The translations under genes were made by a program, and so were the position numbers. From Brumimicrobium salinarum (GTDB lineage: Bacteria; Bacteroidota; Bacteroidia; Flavobacteriales_D; Crocinitomicaceae), in the NCBI RefSeq assembly GCF_002844555.1, contig NZ_PJNI01000010.1, positions 1 to 64,000 of the forward strand: DNA of 64,000 nt, in the 5' to 3' direction. Positions 1 to 8,381 of this stretch are shown in pieces. The notes under the pieces are model-generated. The model was not told the origin of the DNA. It did not search any database and saw only the letters and a list, made by a program, of their open reading frames with translations. Each line of letters begins with the position of its first letter. Positions within the stretch are counted from its first letter, which is position 1.

Positions 1-62
1 AACGGTATGCAGGGTGGTGTGAGAGGACAGGTAGGGAATTAATCCCTATCTTCCTACTCGAT
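1..62 (+). mobile_element. 3' end of a group II intron (domains V/VI), partial
   Basis: The first 62 bases look like the last part of a bacterial group II intron. A TAGGGA/TCCCTA hairpin (32-37 with 43-48) caps a helix formed by GAG-A-GGA (21-27) and TCC-T-A-CTC (52-59). The unpaired A56 lies seven nucleotides from a proposed 3' splice site at 62, where the branch-point adenosine of domain VI belongs. The preceding GGTATGCAGGGTGGTGTGAG resembles the 3' strand of domain V and the V-VI linker. The intron-encoded reverse transcriptase would lie to the left, outside the window. The structure is seen directly; the assignment rests on remembered family consensus. Confidence 0.55.
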
Positions 63-78
63 TTAATTTGAATGGTTA

Positions 79-110
79 TTGTAAAAATTAAATCCAAATT
101 AGTATCTTTA
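79..110 (+). promoter_or_regulatory. Candidate promoter for the LemA/M48 operon
   Basis: A TTG at 79-81 is followed after 21 bases by TATCTTTA at 103-110, one base from the Bacteroidota -7 consensus TAnnTTTG. The 17-23 base spacing expected from the -33 TTG is met. The start codon lies 22 bases downstream. Confidence 0.35.
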
Positions 111-132
111 ACTCAAATATAAATTTAAGATT

Positions 133-696
133 ATGAGCGGAATGTGGATTGCTATAATAATTGTTGCTGTTATTGTAATTTGGGTAATATCCATTTACAA
201 TACATTGGTAAGGCTGAGAGAAAACAGAGAAAATGCTTTCGCAGATATTGATGTTCAACTAAAACAGAGACACGACTTAGTACCTCAATTAGTAAATGCC
301 GTAAAAGGTTATATGGAACACGAAGCTGGTACTTTACAAGCAGTAACTACTGCAAGACAAGCAGCAGTTGGAGCAAGCTCAGTGAATGAAAAAATCGCTG
401 CCGAAAAAGACCTAACTTCAGCTTTAAGCGGATTAAACATTCAAGTAGAGGCATATCCAGACCTTAAAGCAAGTAGTAACTTTATGCAACTACAAACGGA
501 ACTTTCAGATATTGAGAATAAATTAGCTGCGGTAAGAAGGTTTTTTAACTCCTCAACGAAAGAGTTAAATGTTTCTGTTCAGAAATTCCCAAATGTTATT
601 TTTGCTGGAATGTTTGGATTTAAACAAGAACCAATGTTTGATGTTGGTCAGGCAGAGCGAGTGGTACTTGACAAAGCACCCGAAGTTAAATTCTAA
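133..696 (+). CDS. lemA: LemA family membrane-anchored protein
   Basis: A 187-residue LemA-type protein. Residues 4-24 form one transmembrane helix, followed by the family signature of a long helical region with RENAFADIDVQLKQRHDLVPQLV near residues 32-54. The rest is predicted four-helix bundle. LemA proteins sit in the cytoplasmic membrane with a helical domain on one side; their biochemical role is not settled. The gene is followed after 18 bases by an M48 metallopeptidase, a pairing common in bacteria and suggestive of a shared membrane-quality or proteolysis role. The ATG at 133 gives the usual length. Confidence 0.9.
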   Translation: MSGMWIAIIIVAVIVIWVISIYNTLVRLRENRENAFADIDVQLKQRHDLVPQLVNAVKGYMEHEAGTLQAVTTARQAAVGASSVNEKIAAEKDLTSALSGLNIQVEAYPDLKASSNFMQLQTELSDIENKLAAVRRFFNSSTKELNVSVQKFPNVIFAGMFGFKQEPMFDVGQAERVVLDKAPEVKF

Positions 697-714
697 AATA
701 GTACATTTTGCTCC

Positions 715-1674
715 ATGAAATATGTAGGACTGCAACAGCAGATAACTTCTAATAATAGAAAATCTATTTTATTATTGATGGCATTTCCATTTTTGGTGCT
801 TGTGATGGTTTTTGCCTTTTTTGTAATCATTAATTATGCGCAAGAAGAGCAAAACCCATTTGACTTTGTTTTAGAACAATTCATAACTGCTATTCCTTAT
901 GTTTTCCTTGCTGTTGGGATATGGTTCTTAATTGCCTATTTTACTAACTCTACAATGATCAACAAGGCAGCGAAATCTCATTCCTTGTCGAGAAAGGATA
1001 ATATGAGGGTTTATAACCTAACTGAAAACTTATGTATGAGTGTTGGTATGCAAATGCCAAAATTACGTATTATTGAAACCTCTGCACTCAATGCATTTGC
1101 AAGCGGAATTAATAAAAAGAACTTTACTGTTACCCTAACAAGAGGAATTATTGATGAACTTAATGATGAAGAATTAGAAGGTGTTATCGCTCATGAATTA
1201 ATGCACATTAGAAATAATGATGTAAAACTTTTAATTGTTTCAATCGTTTTTGTAGGTATATTTTCTTTTATAATGCAGGTGGCTTTACGTTCTATGTTGT
1301 ATGGTAACTTACGCTCAAACAGAAGAAAAGACGATGGCAAAGGCGGTGCAATTGTTATGATTGTCATAGTTGTGCTTGCAGCGATTGCTTATTTTTTATC
1401 TATTTTGTTTAAACTTGCATTGAGTAGAAAAAGAGAATACTTAGCGGATTCAGGAGCAGCAGAAATGACTAAAAATCCATTAGGTTTAGCCAGTGCACTC
1501 GAGAAAATATCTGGAAATCATCATGTTGATAAGGTTAAGAGTGCAGATGTGCAACAAATGTTTATAGAGAATACACCAAAAGATACTGCCGTTGGATTAT
1601 CAAGTGCTTTTAAAGGTTTGTTTTCTACACATCCACCAATTGAAAAAAGAATTGAATTTTTGAGACAATTATAA
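715..1674 (+). CDS. M48 family (HtpX-like) membrane zinc metallopeptidase
   Basis: A 319-residue HtpX-like protease. The zinc site HELMH (His160, Glu161, His164) sits in VIAHELMHIRNN, and a downstream REYLADSGAAEMT supplies the third ligand glutamate. Four hydrophobic stretches are visible: two before the catalytic site (about 19-41 and 60-76) and two after it (about 172-192 and 212-233). HtpX-type enzymes degrade misfolded membrane proteins at the cytoplasmic face. It lies between lemA (18-base gap) and a WYL regulator (9-base gap), so the three genes are probably co-transcribed. It is larger than E. coli HtpX mainly through an N-terminal extension. Confidence 0.9.
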   Translation: MKYVGLQQQITSNNRKSILLLMAFPFLVLVMVFAFFVIINYAQEEQNPFDFVLEQFITAIPYVFLAVGIWFLIAYFTNSTMINKAAKSHSLSRKDNMRVYNLTENLCMSVGMQMPKLRIIETSALNAFASGINKKNFTVTLTRGIIDELNDEELEGVIAHELMHIRNNDVKLLIVSIVFVGIFSFIMQVALRSMLYGNLRSNRRKDDGKGGAIVMIVIVVLAAIAYFLSILFKLALSRKREYLADSGAAEMTKNPLGLASALEKISGNHHVDKVKSADVQQMFIENTPKDTAVGLSSAFKGLFSTHPPIEKRIEFLRQL

Positions 1675-1683
1675 CATCTTTTT

Positions 1684-2718
1684 ATGCCGCACATTAAAAA
1701 TGCGTTAATTCGATACCGTGTAATAGATAAAGCGCTTGGAAATAAATACAATCCATATCCGAATAAAATGGATCTTCGGCAAGCATGTGAGATGGAACTC
1801 TATGGAGATTCAAGTGGTAAACACATTTCAGACTCAACAATTGAAAAAGACCTCTTTGCTATGCGTCATGAAATGGATGCGCCAATTAAATATTCAAAAA
1901 AGTTTAAAGGATACTTTTATGAAAACCCTGATTTTACAATCAACGAGAAGCCTTTATCTGAAGATGATATTGCATCAATACAATTTGCGTTAAGCACGCT
2001 TTCTCAATTTAAAGATACAGAGATGTTTCAGAACTTTGGTTTTGCACTCAATAAAATTATTGATCGTGTAAATGTTGATGCCGACGCCAGAAAATCAGAA
2101 ACCACTAATATCGAGGAGTATATACAATTTGAGCAATCTCTAGCCATTCAAGGTAATGAATATTTGCAACCTCTTCTTTTGGCAATTCAAAACCAACATG
2201 TGGCTTATTTTACTTACGAAAGTTTTATTACGCAAATCAAAAAGCAAAGAAAAGTTACGCCCTTACTATTAAAAGAGTACAATAATAGATGGTATTTAAT
2301 AAGTTATGATTCAGTTAAAGAAGGTGTTATTACCTATGCATTAGACCGTATTTCAAACCTAGAAATTGTGGAACAAACAGGAGAGAAGCCAATAGACTTT
2401 CAAGCTGACAGGTTTTTTAAACATGCTATTGGTATTACTGCTTCAGCTAATTCAAGACCTGAAAAAATTGTGTTCATTGCTTCTAATATCGCAGGTAAGT
2501 ATATTAAGTCACAGCCCTTTCATGCTAGTCAGCAAGTAACTGAAGAAAATGATCTTGAAACGAAATTTGAATTGTTTGCGCTTGTTTCTGAAGAATTAAT
2601 TCGTGAATTGCTAAGTTATGGTGGTGATATTCAGGTTCTTCAACCAGAGGGGTTGAGAAATGAATTGATCAAAAGGATTCAAAAGATGAATGATAATTAT
2701 GGATTAAAAACTTCATAA
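1684..2718 (+). CDS. WYL domain transcriptional regulator
   Basis: A 344-residue regulator of the WYL class. The N-terminal ~90 residues resemble a winged helix (RYRVIDKAL...DSTIEKDLFAMR), followed by a helical linker and a WYL domain. The WYL domain has the LLKEYNNRWYLISYD segment near residue 200 and a C-terminal extension (WCX) ending near 340. These proteins bind DNA and sense nucleotide or nucleic-acid ligands through the WYL fold. It is paralogous to the regulator at 26256-27242: both share the EYNNRWY/QYNNRWF segment and ALDRI. Here it closes the lemA/M48 run. Its target is not evident. Confidence 0.85.
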   Translation: MPHIKNALIRYRVIDKALGNKYNPYPNKMDLRQACEMELYGDSSGKHISDSTIEKDLFAMRHEMDAPIKYSKKFKGYFYENPDFTINEKPLSEDDIASIQFALSTLSQFKDTEMFQNFGFALNKIIDRVNVDADARKSETTNIEEYIQFEQSLAIQGNEYLQPLLLAIQNQHVAYFTYESFITQIKKQRKVTPLLLKEYNNRWYLISYDSVKEGVITYALDRISNLEIVEQTGEKPIDFQADRFFKHAIGITASANSRPEKIVFIASNIAGKYIKSQPFHASQQVTEENDLETKFELFALVSEELIRELLSYGGDIQVLQPEGLRNELIKRIQKMNDNYGLKTS

Positions 2719-2725
2719 TTCAGAT

Positions 2726-3346
2726 CTAAATTCCGCTACTTAAACCAATGAGTAACGTGTGGTAAATTGATTTTCCAGTTTTATATTGTTCAGGATATCT
2801 TGCGTAAATTAATCCAACTGAGAACCATTTAGTTTGTAGTTTAATTTCTGGATATATAACACCTATATAGTTTATATAATCGCTCATAAAACCTGGCCCA
2901 ATTAGGGCTAGCCCTCCTGAAAGAGTCAAGTCTAAATTAACATCTTTAGACAGTTTAATGTTATCACCAAAACCAATATTTAAAGGTGCACTTGGAAAAA
3001 GTAAACCATCGGCCCAAACCAAACCTCCCATTATCCAATTGGTTCGAAAATACCACCTGTTTTTACTTCTAGGCGTAAAATACCAATTGCTTGAAAATCG
3101 AAAAGAAACACCAAAATGTCGATCATAAAAATCAATTTCGGTTTGCGTATAATTGTCAGATGATGGAGAGATAACAATATTTGTATTTTTTGTAATATGA
3201 AATCCACCAAGTATAAATAAGGTTTGGTTATTTCTTTTTAATCCGTATTCTTTTAATATGTCTTTTCTTTTTCTGGAATCTTTAACTTGTGAAAAGCTGA
3301 TATTGTAGATTAATGAGAGCAATAAGAGCAATATTATTTTTTTCAT
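2726..3346 (-). CDS. Putative outer-membrane beta-barrel protein
   Basis: A 206-residue protein with a clear signal peptide (MKKIILLLLLSLIYNISFSQ). It is rich in alternating aromatic/polar strands typical of small outer-membrane barrels (for example FGVSFRFSSNWYFTP and WYFRTNWIMGGL). No specific family was recognised. It converges on the WYL gene (7-base gap) and is divergent from the VWA protein gene, leaving about 70 bases for both promoters. Confidence 0.6.
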   Translation of the reverse strand: MKKIILLLLLSLIYNISFSQVKDSRKRKDILKEYGLKRNNQTLFILGGFHITKNTNIVISPSSDNYTQTEIDFYDRHFGVSFRFSSNWYFTPRSKNRWYFRTNWIMGGLVWADGLLFPSAPLNIGFGDNIKLSKDVNLDLTLSGGLALIGPGFMSDYINYIGVIYPEIKLQTKWFSVGLIYARYPEQYKTGKSIYHTLLIGLSSGI

Positions 3347-3416
3347 ATCCTAATATACTACTTTTTTGAACCGATTAAAATCTAGGCTGTACAAATCAGT
3401 ATTAAAACAAAATATC

Positions 3417-5228
3417 ATGAAGGATTTAAAACACATTTACATATTTATATTTCTGAATCTTCTTTCTTTTTCAATTTTTAGTCAATCCATCTCTGGAAAT
3501 ATGAATTCTGAACATTCAATGGCTCTAGGCTATGGAAATGTAAACATTTATAAAGGTAAAAAGATGGTTGCCTCAGTACTAACGGATGCCGAAGGAAACT
3601 TTAATGTTCAATTAGATACTGGAAGTTACAAAGTTGTTTTTCAATATGAAGGACATGAAGAATTGGTAAAGAATATTCATGTTATGGGAAATGAGAAAGG
3701 AAACTTCGCCTTGAACCATAAAGAAGATTACATTGCACCTTTTGAATTAGAAAGTAAGAAGGACATTCCCCCTCCTGACATATATGAAGAGAGCCATTCA
3801 TTTTCAGTTGTTGAAAGTAAAATCGACCATAGCCATAAATCCACACGTAGAGCTACGGAAAAATCTGCCTCTTCATTAGTTGATATTTCAAAAGGACATA
3901 CAAAACCTGGTCGTTTAACAGCTGGTGAGATTAATGATTTTACAAAATGGGAAATGTGGAAAGATATTGCAGCAAATGAACTTTCTAAATATCAACAAAA
4001 ATGGGATATGTTTTTTACCGATCGATATACAGTTCAAATAAAAAATGAAAATGGCTATCCAATGGTGGATGTGTTGGTTCAACTTGTTAATGAATCAAAT
4101 AAAGTATTTTATGAAAGTCGTACAGATAATACTGGAAAAGCAGAGCTTTGGGGTGGTTTGAGTCTACCCAATCAAAAGTTTATAAAACCATCTGCAGTTG
4201 TGCATTATCAAGAAGATATATTTACCATTAAGCGTTTAAAAAACTTTAAAGATGGTATAAATACTTTTACTCTTGATGCAAATTGTAAGCCTATTAGTGA
4301 TGTTGATATTGCATTTGTTGTAGATGCCACCGGCTCAATGGGAGATGAAATTAATTATCTAAAGGCTGAGTTAAATGATGTGATTTACAAGGCAAAAAAT
4401 GAGCATCCAAAGCTTACTTTTAATTTTGGAAATGTTTTTTATCGTGATCATGGTGATGACTATTTAACGCGTAGACACGATTTTACTACGGTTTTGTCAT
4501 CTTCAATTGGCTTTATTACCGCACAACATGCTAGTGGAGGTGGTGATTACGAAGAAGCAGTTGACGTAGCTCTAAACGAAGCCTTGGATAGTTTGAAATG
4601 GAGTCAGGAAGCTAGAGCAAGAATACTGTTTCTAATCTTAGATGCTCCGCCGCATAATACACCTGAAATACGTCAGAAACTGAAAGCTATCGCACAAAAA
4701 GCTGCTGCAAAAGGAGTCCGCATTGTTCCTTTGGCAGCTAGTGGAATTAAAAAAGATACCGAATATCTAATGCGTTGTTTTGCTTTGGGAACCAATGGAA
4801 GCTATGCTTTTTTAACCAATCATAGTGGAATTGGAAATACGCACATAGAGCCTTCAACCGATGAATACGAGGTCGAATTACTAAATGATTTACTAGTACG
4901 CATAATTGAAACGTATTCATTTATGCCTGAATGTGATAGAGCAATTACAATTGGAGAAGTTCAGGATCCAGAAATGAATGATTCATTGATTGAGTTAGAC
5001 TGGAATGTTTGGCCTAATCCAACTCAAGGAGATTTGAGTATTAAGGTAAGTGAAGATATTGACGAGATTTTTATTGCCGATATCACAGGTAAAATATTGA
5101 AGCGTTTTACGGATATAAAAAAGAACCGTGCGCTAAAAACGAACATCGCCCAATATGCAAGAGGGATTTATTTGGTGACATTTACGCATCGAGAAAAGAA
5201 GTATGTGAAGAAGATTGTTTTGCAATAA
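3417..5228 (+). CDS. Secreted VWA-domain protein with T9SS type A sorting domain
   Basis: A 603-residue exported protein. I choose the ATG at 3417 because it starts a good signal peptide (MKDLKHIYIFIFLNLLSFSIFSQ); an upstream TTG at 3366 would add a charged 17-residue tail before it. After a carboxypeptidase-regulatory-like beta domain (about residues 24-105) comes a linker. Then a von Willebrand A domain with an MIDAS-type DATGSMGDE starts near residue 303. The last ~75 residues (VWPNPTQGDLSIKV ... YARGIYLVTF ... KKIVLQ) are a T9SS type A sorting domain. It is expected at the cell surface or secreted, possibly as a metal-dependent adhesion protein. Confidence 0.8.
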   Translation: MKDLKHIYIFIFLNLLSFSIFSQSISGNMNSEHSMALGYGNVNIYKGKKMVASVLTDAEGNFNVQLDTGSYKVVFQYEGHEELVKNIHVMGNEKGNFALNHKEDYIAPFELESKKDIPPPDIYEESHSFSVVESKIDHSHKSTRRATEKSASSLVDISKGHTKPGRLTAGEINDFTKWEMWKDIAANELSKYQQKWDMFFTDRYTVQIKNENGYPMVDVLVQLVNESNKVFYESRTDNTGKAELWGGLSLPNQKFIKPSAVVHYQEDIFTIKRLKNFKDGINTFTLDANCKPISDVDIAFVVDATGSMGDEINYLKAELNDVIYKAKNEHPKLTFNFGNVFYRDHGDDYLTRRHDFTTVLSSSIGFITAQHASGGGDYEEAVDVALNEALDSLKWSQEARARILFLILDAPPHNTPEIRQKLKAIAQKAAAKGVRIVPLAASGIKKDTEYLMRCFALGTNGSYAFLTNHSGIGNTHIEPSTDEYEVELLNDLLVRIIETYSFMPECDRAITIGEVQDPEMNDSLIELDWNVWPNPTQGDLSIKVSEDIDEIFIADITGKILKRFTDIKKNRALKTNIAQYARGIYLVTFTHREKKYVKKIVLQ

Positions 5229-5234
5229 GGATAT

Positions 5235-5286
5235 AAAACCATACCGAAGAGGGAATCGAATAGCGCCTCAACGGTGTGGTTTTTTG
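5235..5286. terminator. Bidirectional terminator between convergent genes
   Basis: AAAACCATACCG (5235-5246) pairs with CGGTGTGGTTTT (5272-5283) with one G-U, flanked by A and T runs. It separates the converging VWA and acyltransferase genes. Confidence 0.7.
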
Positions 5287-5301
5287 GCTATATTATTATC
5301 C

Positions 5302-6246
5302 TTACTTATTCAAAATTGGCAAAATATGTCTTTCTTTTTTGTCTTCATAAATATCAGCAATTGTTACCACAATACCTGTTTCTTCAACGCCTCCAAAGTC
5401 TGGATTTACGGCTGTTCCAAACGAACGCATAGTAGGGGAGAGGTGCATATAGATATTCATTAATGGCGGAACATTCTCACCGTTTTCTCTAACGAAATGT
5501 GTTAAGACTTTAAATCCTTCTTTAAAATCTTTATTTGCTAACAGAGCTTTGAATTTTTCTGCATCATACGATTGATTTAATGGATACATTGAAGTGGCTA
5601 AACCGTCTTTGTCAGGAAAGTACTTTTGTAGAAAGAAAAGTAAAAAATCACGAGATTCCTCATGATAATCTGGATACATCGTAACTTTGCCAAAGAAATA
5701 CTTTAAATTCGGATAAACTACTGTTAAAACAGCTAAGCCATCCCATAAATTATCTAAAGCAAACAGTCCTTTTCTTGGATTCACACTAGGTTGATACATG
5801 GGTTGTACCCAACTTCTTCCTAATTCTATCGCATAGGGTAGAAACTCTTTTTTAAATTGTTCTGAAAACTTAAAGTAATGAGAAGTACTCATCGGAATAA
5901 ATTGATCTTTATCGTCTGAGATGATTTTAGCACAATTTATAAAACGTAAACCGCCTATTATTTCTTCATCTTCTGGACTCCAAACAATTAATTGCTGATA
6001 GCATAGTTCTGAAGTATCGTATTGATCAATGTCAATAGCCTTTTTTGTACCTCCTCCAGCAGAACGAAATGATAATTCACGTAAACGACCGATTTCACGC
6101 ATCGTATTCGGAGAGTTATGGGCGTTTATAATATAAATTTCATTTCCACCTTTTCTCGTAGTGCGCCCAAAACGCTCTTTTGTTAGCTCTTGTTTTATTA
6201 ACTCACGATCGACTGGATCTATAATTTTTTCTATTTTTTCAGCCAT
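5302..6246 (-). CDS. glsB: N-acyltransferase of amino-acid lipid synthesis (OlsB/GlsB-like GNAT)
   Basis: A 314-residue GNAT-fold protein of the OlsB/hemolysin-like group. It carries RELSFRSAGGGT, EEIIGGLRFI and ELGRSWVQPMYQP, all typical of acyl-ACP-dependent N-acyltransferases. In Bacteroides the orthologue GlsB N-acylates glycine as the first step of glycine-lipid synthesis; in other bacteria OlsB uses ornithine. The gene is one base downstream of a PlsC-type acyltransferase, the expected O-acyltransferase partner (GlsA/OlsA). The amino acid substrate cannot be told from sequence. In some relatives the two activities are fused (OlsF); here they are separate genes. Cytoplasmic, membrane-associated. 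Confidence 0.75.
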   Translation of the reverse strand: MAEKIEKIIDPVDRELIKQELTKERFGRTTRKGGNEIYIINAHNSPNTMREIGRLRELSFRSAGGGTKKAIDIDQYDTSELCYQQLIVWSPEDEEIIGGLRFINCAKIISDDKDQFIPMSTSHYFKFSEQFKKEFLPYAIELGRSWVQPMYQPSVNPRKGLFALDNLWDGLAVLTVVYPNLKYFFGKVTMYPDYHEESRDFLLFFLQKYFPDKDGLATSMYPLNQSYDAEKFKALLANKDFKEGFKVLTHFVRENGENVPPLMNIYMHLSPTMRSFGTAVNPDFGGVEETGIVVTIADIYEDKKERHILPILNK

Positions 6247-6247
6247 A

Positions 6248-7066
6248 CTAATCTTTTAATTCATAGACCTTTTCTTTTACATGCTGTGCCCATTCTTGGT
6301 GCGATTTTGATTTATCAAATTCCGCAGCATTTAAAGGTTCTCCAAATTTAATCTTTATTTTTTTATTGTGTTGTTTATACAATTCATTTACTAAGTATAA
6401 CATCTCAATATTGGCTTTTATACCCAGCTTTTTGCGAAAGCTGTATAGGTTATAGAAAAAATTAGTCAACGCTCCGTCTATATAAATTGGAACAATTGTT
6501 TTTTTGTATTTTATTGATCGGGTAACAAATGTTTTTTTCCATTTTAAATCCTCAACTTTTCCATTTGTTTTTCGACTGACTAATCCTGCCGGAAATATAC
6601 AAAGCAGTTCATCTCCAGCAAATGTTTCATCTACTTTACGAAGCGAGGCTGCTGCGTTTTTCGCATGTTTATTAACGCCTACAAAAATCGGTTGTAAATT
6701 TTCTAAATGCATTAGCACATCGTTAACGACAAATTTTAAATCAGACCTCTTTTTATGTAAAACAGCAACTAAGGCCATTGCATCCATTCCGCCTAAAGGA
6801 TGATTCATAGTTAAGATTGCGCCACCCTCTGTAGGTACATTTTCCAATCCTTCGTATTCTAGTTCAATATTGAACTTTTTCATTACGGATAAGCAGAATT
6901 CAATAGGTGAATCATTCTTATGTTCCTGAATAAAGTCATTAACATCATCCTCATGAAGTATTCGTTGAAGATAACGGACAACAAATCCAGGCATAAACCG
7001 TAATAAATTTGGGTTCTTGTCATGAATAACTTGTTTAACATCAATGATTTTAGATTGATCACTCAT
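6248..7066 (-). CDS. glsA: Lysophospholipid/amino-lipid O-acyltransferase (PlsC family, GlsA-like)
   Basis: A 272-residue acyltransferase of the PlsC/LPLAT superfamily. The catalytic block reads NHPLGGMD near residues 90-97, so the usual H-x4-D is spaced as H-x5-D, a variant I associate with the hemolysin-like subgroup. FPAGLVSR (around residue 158) is the glycerol-phosphate-binding-type motif. It probably adds the second, ester-linked fatty acid to the N-acyl amino acid made by the neighbouring GNAT protein, whose gene begins 1 base downstream. General phospholipid synthesis (lyso-PA acylation) is the alternative role. Confidence 0.75.
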   Translation of the reverse strand: MSDQSKIIDVKQVIHDKNPNLLRFMPGFVVRYLQRILHEDDVNDFIQEHKNDSPIEFCLSVMKKFNIELEYEGLENVPTEGGAILTMNHPLGGMDAMALVAVLHKKRSDLKFVVNDVLMHLENLQPIFVGVNKHAKNAAASLRKVDETFAGDELLCIFPAGLVSRKTNGKVEDLKWKKTFVTRSIKYKKTIVPIYIDGALTNFFYNLYSFRKKLGIKANIEMLYLVNELYKQHNKKIKIKFGEPLNAAEFDKSKSHQEWAQHVKEKVYELKD

Positions 7067-7101
7067 TTTAACATGAATTTACTCCTTATATCTTTAAAAG
7101 C

Positions 7102-8346
7102 TTAGTTATTAAACAACCATGCACCACTTTTAATGGAACGTACTTTTGATAAATTTGCTGATGCAGCATTTGCTGTTGGGTAGCTTTGCGCTGAAACGAA
7201 ATGTAAACCACCATATTGACCTATTATTTGAGCGTCAAATCCTTGTTGCTTGAACTCTTGAACCAATCTATTGGCGTTGCTCTTTTCACTGAAACAACCT
7301 ATAATTATATGATGGTTTCCAGAAGAAGAGTTATTTACTGGTGTTTCAACAACATCTTCAACAACATCCTCAGCAGCAGCTTCATTGTCTTCTCCAGCAT
7401 CAAGATCTTCTGTTTGTGATTCTTCTATTTCATCTTCAACTGCTGTTTCTGTTTCAGGTTTTAAAATTTCTTCCTCGCCTGCATTAGACTCTTCCTTTTC
7501 TAAATCCTTATCTGTTGTTTCACCTTCAAATTTATTCCAGCCCATATATTCTTCGACCTTTTCATAATTAAGTCCTACATATACGCTTCCAGCTGCTACT
7601 AAAACAAGTATGATTAAGATAATCCACAGAAAAGGACTCACTTTCCTTTTTTTCTTTTTTTCTTTCTTTTCTTCTTTTTTATTACCAGTCGATTTTTTCA
7701 AAGGTGTTGAAGTGCTAACATTTTCTTTCTTCTTCTTTTCTTTTTTAACTGGTTTAGATTTTGGGGGAGTGTCTTCTTTTGATTGCTTGTTTACTTTGTC
7801 GCTATCAGATTTTGGGAACTTATCTTTTTTCTCAACATAACTGTTCTTTTTCTTACGCGCACTTTTTGGTTCTGCTGCAGAGGGAGTTGGGTTTGGCGTT
7901 GATTTCACTTCTGAACTATTCGATTTCTTTGGTTCTTCCTTAACTACATCTTTTACCGGTTTTGGAGTAGACTTTTCATCTTTTAATGGAGTAGGAGGAA
8001 TTACTTTGTTAGTTTCTTTTGTTTTCGCGGACTTTAAATTCCCGATAAATTCAATTTCTCCATCATCGTTTTTATTAAACGTTCCCAATTGAAATATTTC
8101 ATAAGTTTCTCCTTTATCTAATTGAGCTTGTAACTCACGAACAAATTTAGCAACCATGTTCTTAGCTTCTTGCTCGTCTTTTTTAGACTCTTCTTGAATT
8201 AATGAAGACAGTTTACCATCATCGTAGGTCAAGTATTCATTAAACATTAATTCACCAGTTTCTTCATCTTCAATTACAATTGCTCCAAATTGTGGAAGAA
8301 TAATTTTAGAGTGTAATTCAAGTAGTTGTTTAATAAATTTATCCAT
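7102..8346 (-). CDS. HU-CCDC81 and SPOR domain membrane protein
   Basis: A 414-residue single-pass protein. Residues 1-~105 match the prokaryotic HU-CCDC81 tandem (LHSKIILPQFGAIVIED ... FQLGTFNKNDDGEIEF). A long Lys/Ser/Pro-rich linker runs from about 120 to 235. A transmembrane helix follows (PFLWIILIILVLVAAGSVYVG, near 240-260), then an acidic Glu-rich spacer. The C-terminal ~70 residues are a SPOR domain (IIIGCFSEKSNANRLVQEF ...), which binds denuded septal peptidoglycan. This domain order is a Bacteroidota family, likely linking a cytoplasmic HU-like domain to the division site. Its precise role is unknown. Confidence 0.85.
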   Translation of the reverse strand: MDKFIKQLLELHSKIILPQFGAIVIEDEETGELMFNEYLTYDDGKLSSLIQEESKKDEQEAKNMVAKFVRELQAQLDKGETYEIFQLGTFNKNDDGEIEFIGNLKSAKTKETNKVIPPTPLKDEKSTPKPVKDVVKEEPKKSNSSEVKSTPNPTPSAAEPKSARKKKNSYVEKKDKFPKSDSDKVNKQSKEDTPPKSKPVKKEKKKKENVSTSTPLKKSTGNKKEEKKEKKKKRKVSPFLWIILIILVLVAAGSVYVGLNYEKVEEYMGWNKFEGETTDKDLEKEESNAGEEEILKPETETAVEDEIEESQTEDLDAGEDNEAAAEDVVEDVVETPVNNSSSGNHHIIIGCFSEKSNANRLVQEFKQQGFDAQIIGQYGGLHFVSAQSYPTANAASANLSKVRSIKSGAWLFNN

Positions 8347-8381
8347 AATAGTGTTATTTGAATTTAAAGATAATAAAAATC

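Noticed and set aside
5215-5463. A plus-strand gene downstream of the VWA protein
   Set aside because: It overlaps the stop of one real gene, a terminator and the end of the opposite acyltransferase gene.
7610-7840. A plus-strand Phe/Ser-rich frame
   Set aside because: It is the antisense of the Lys/Ser-rich linker of the HU-SPOR protein; composition, not coding.
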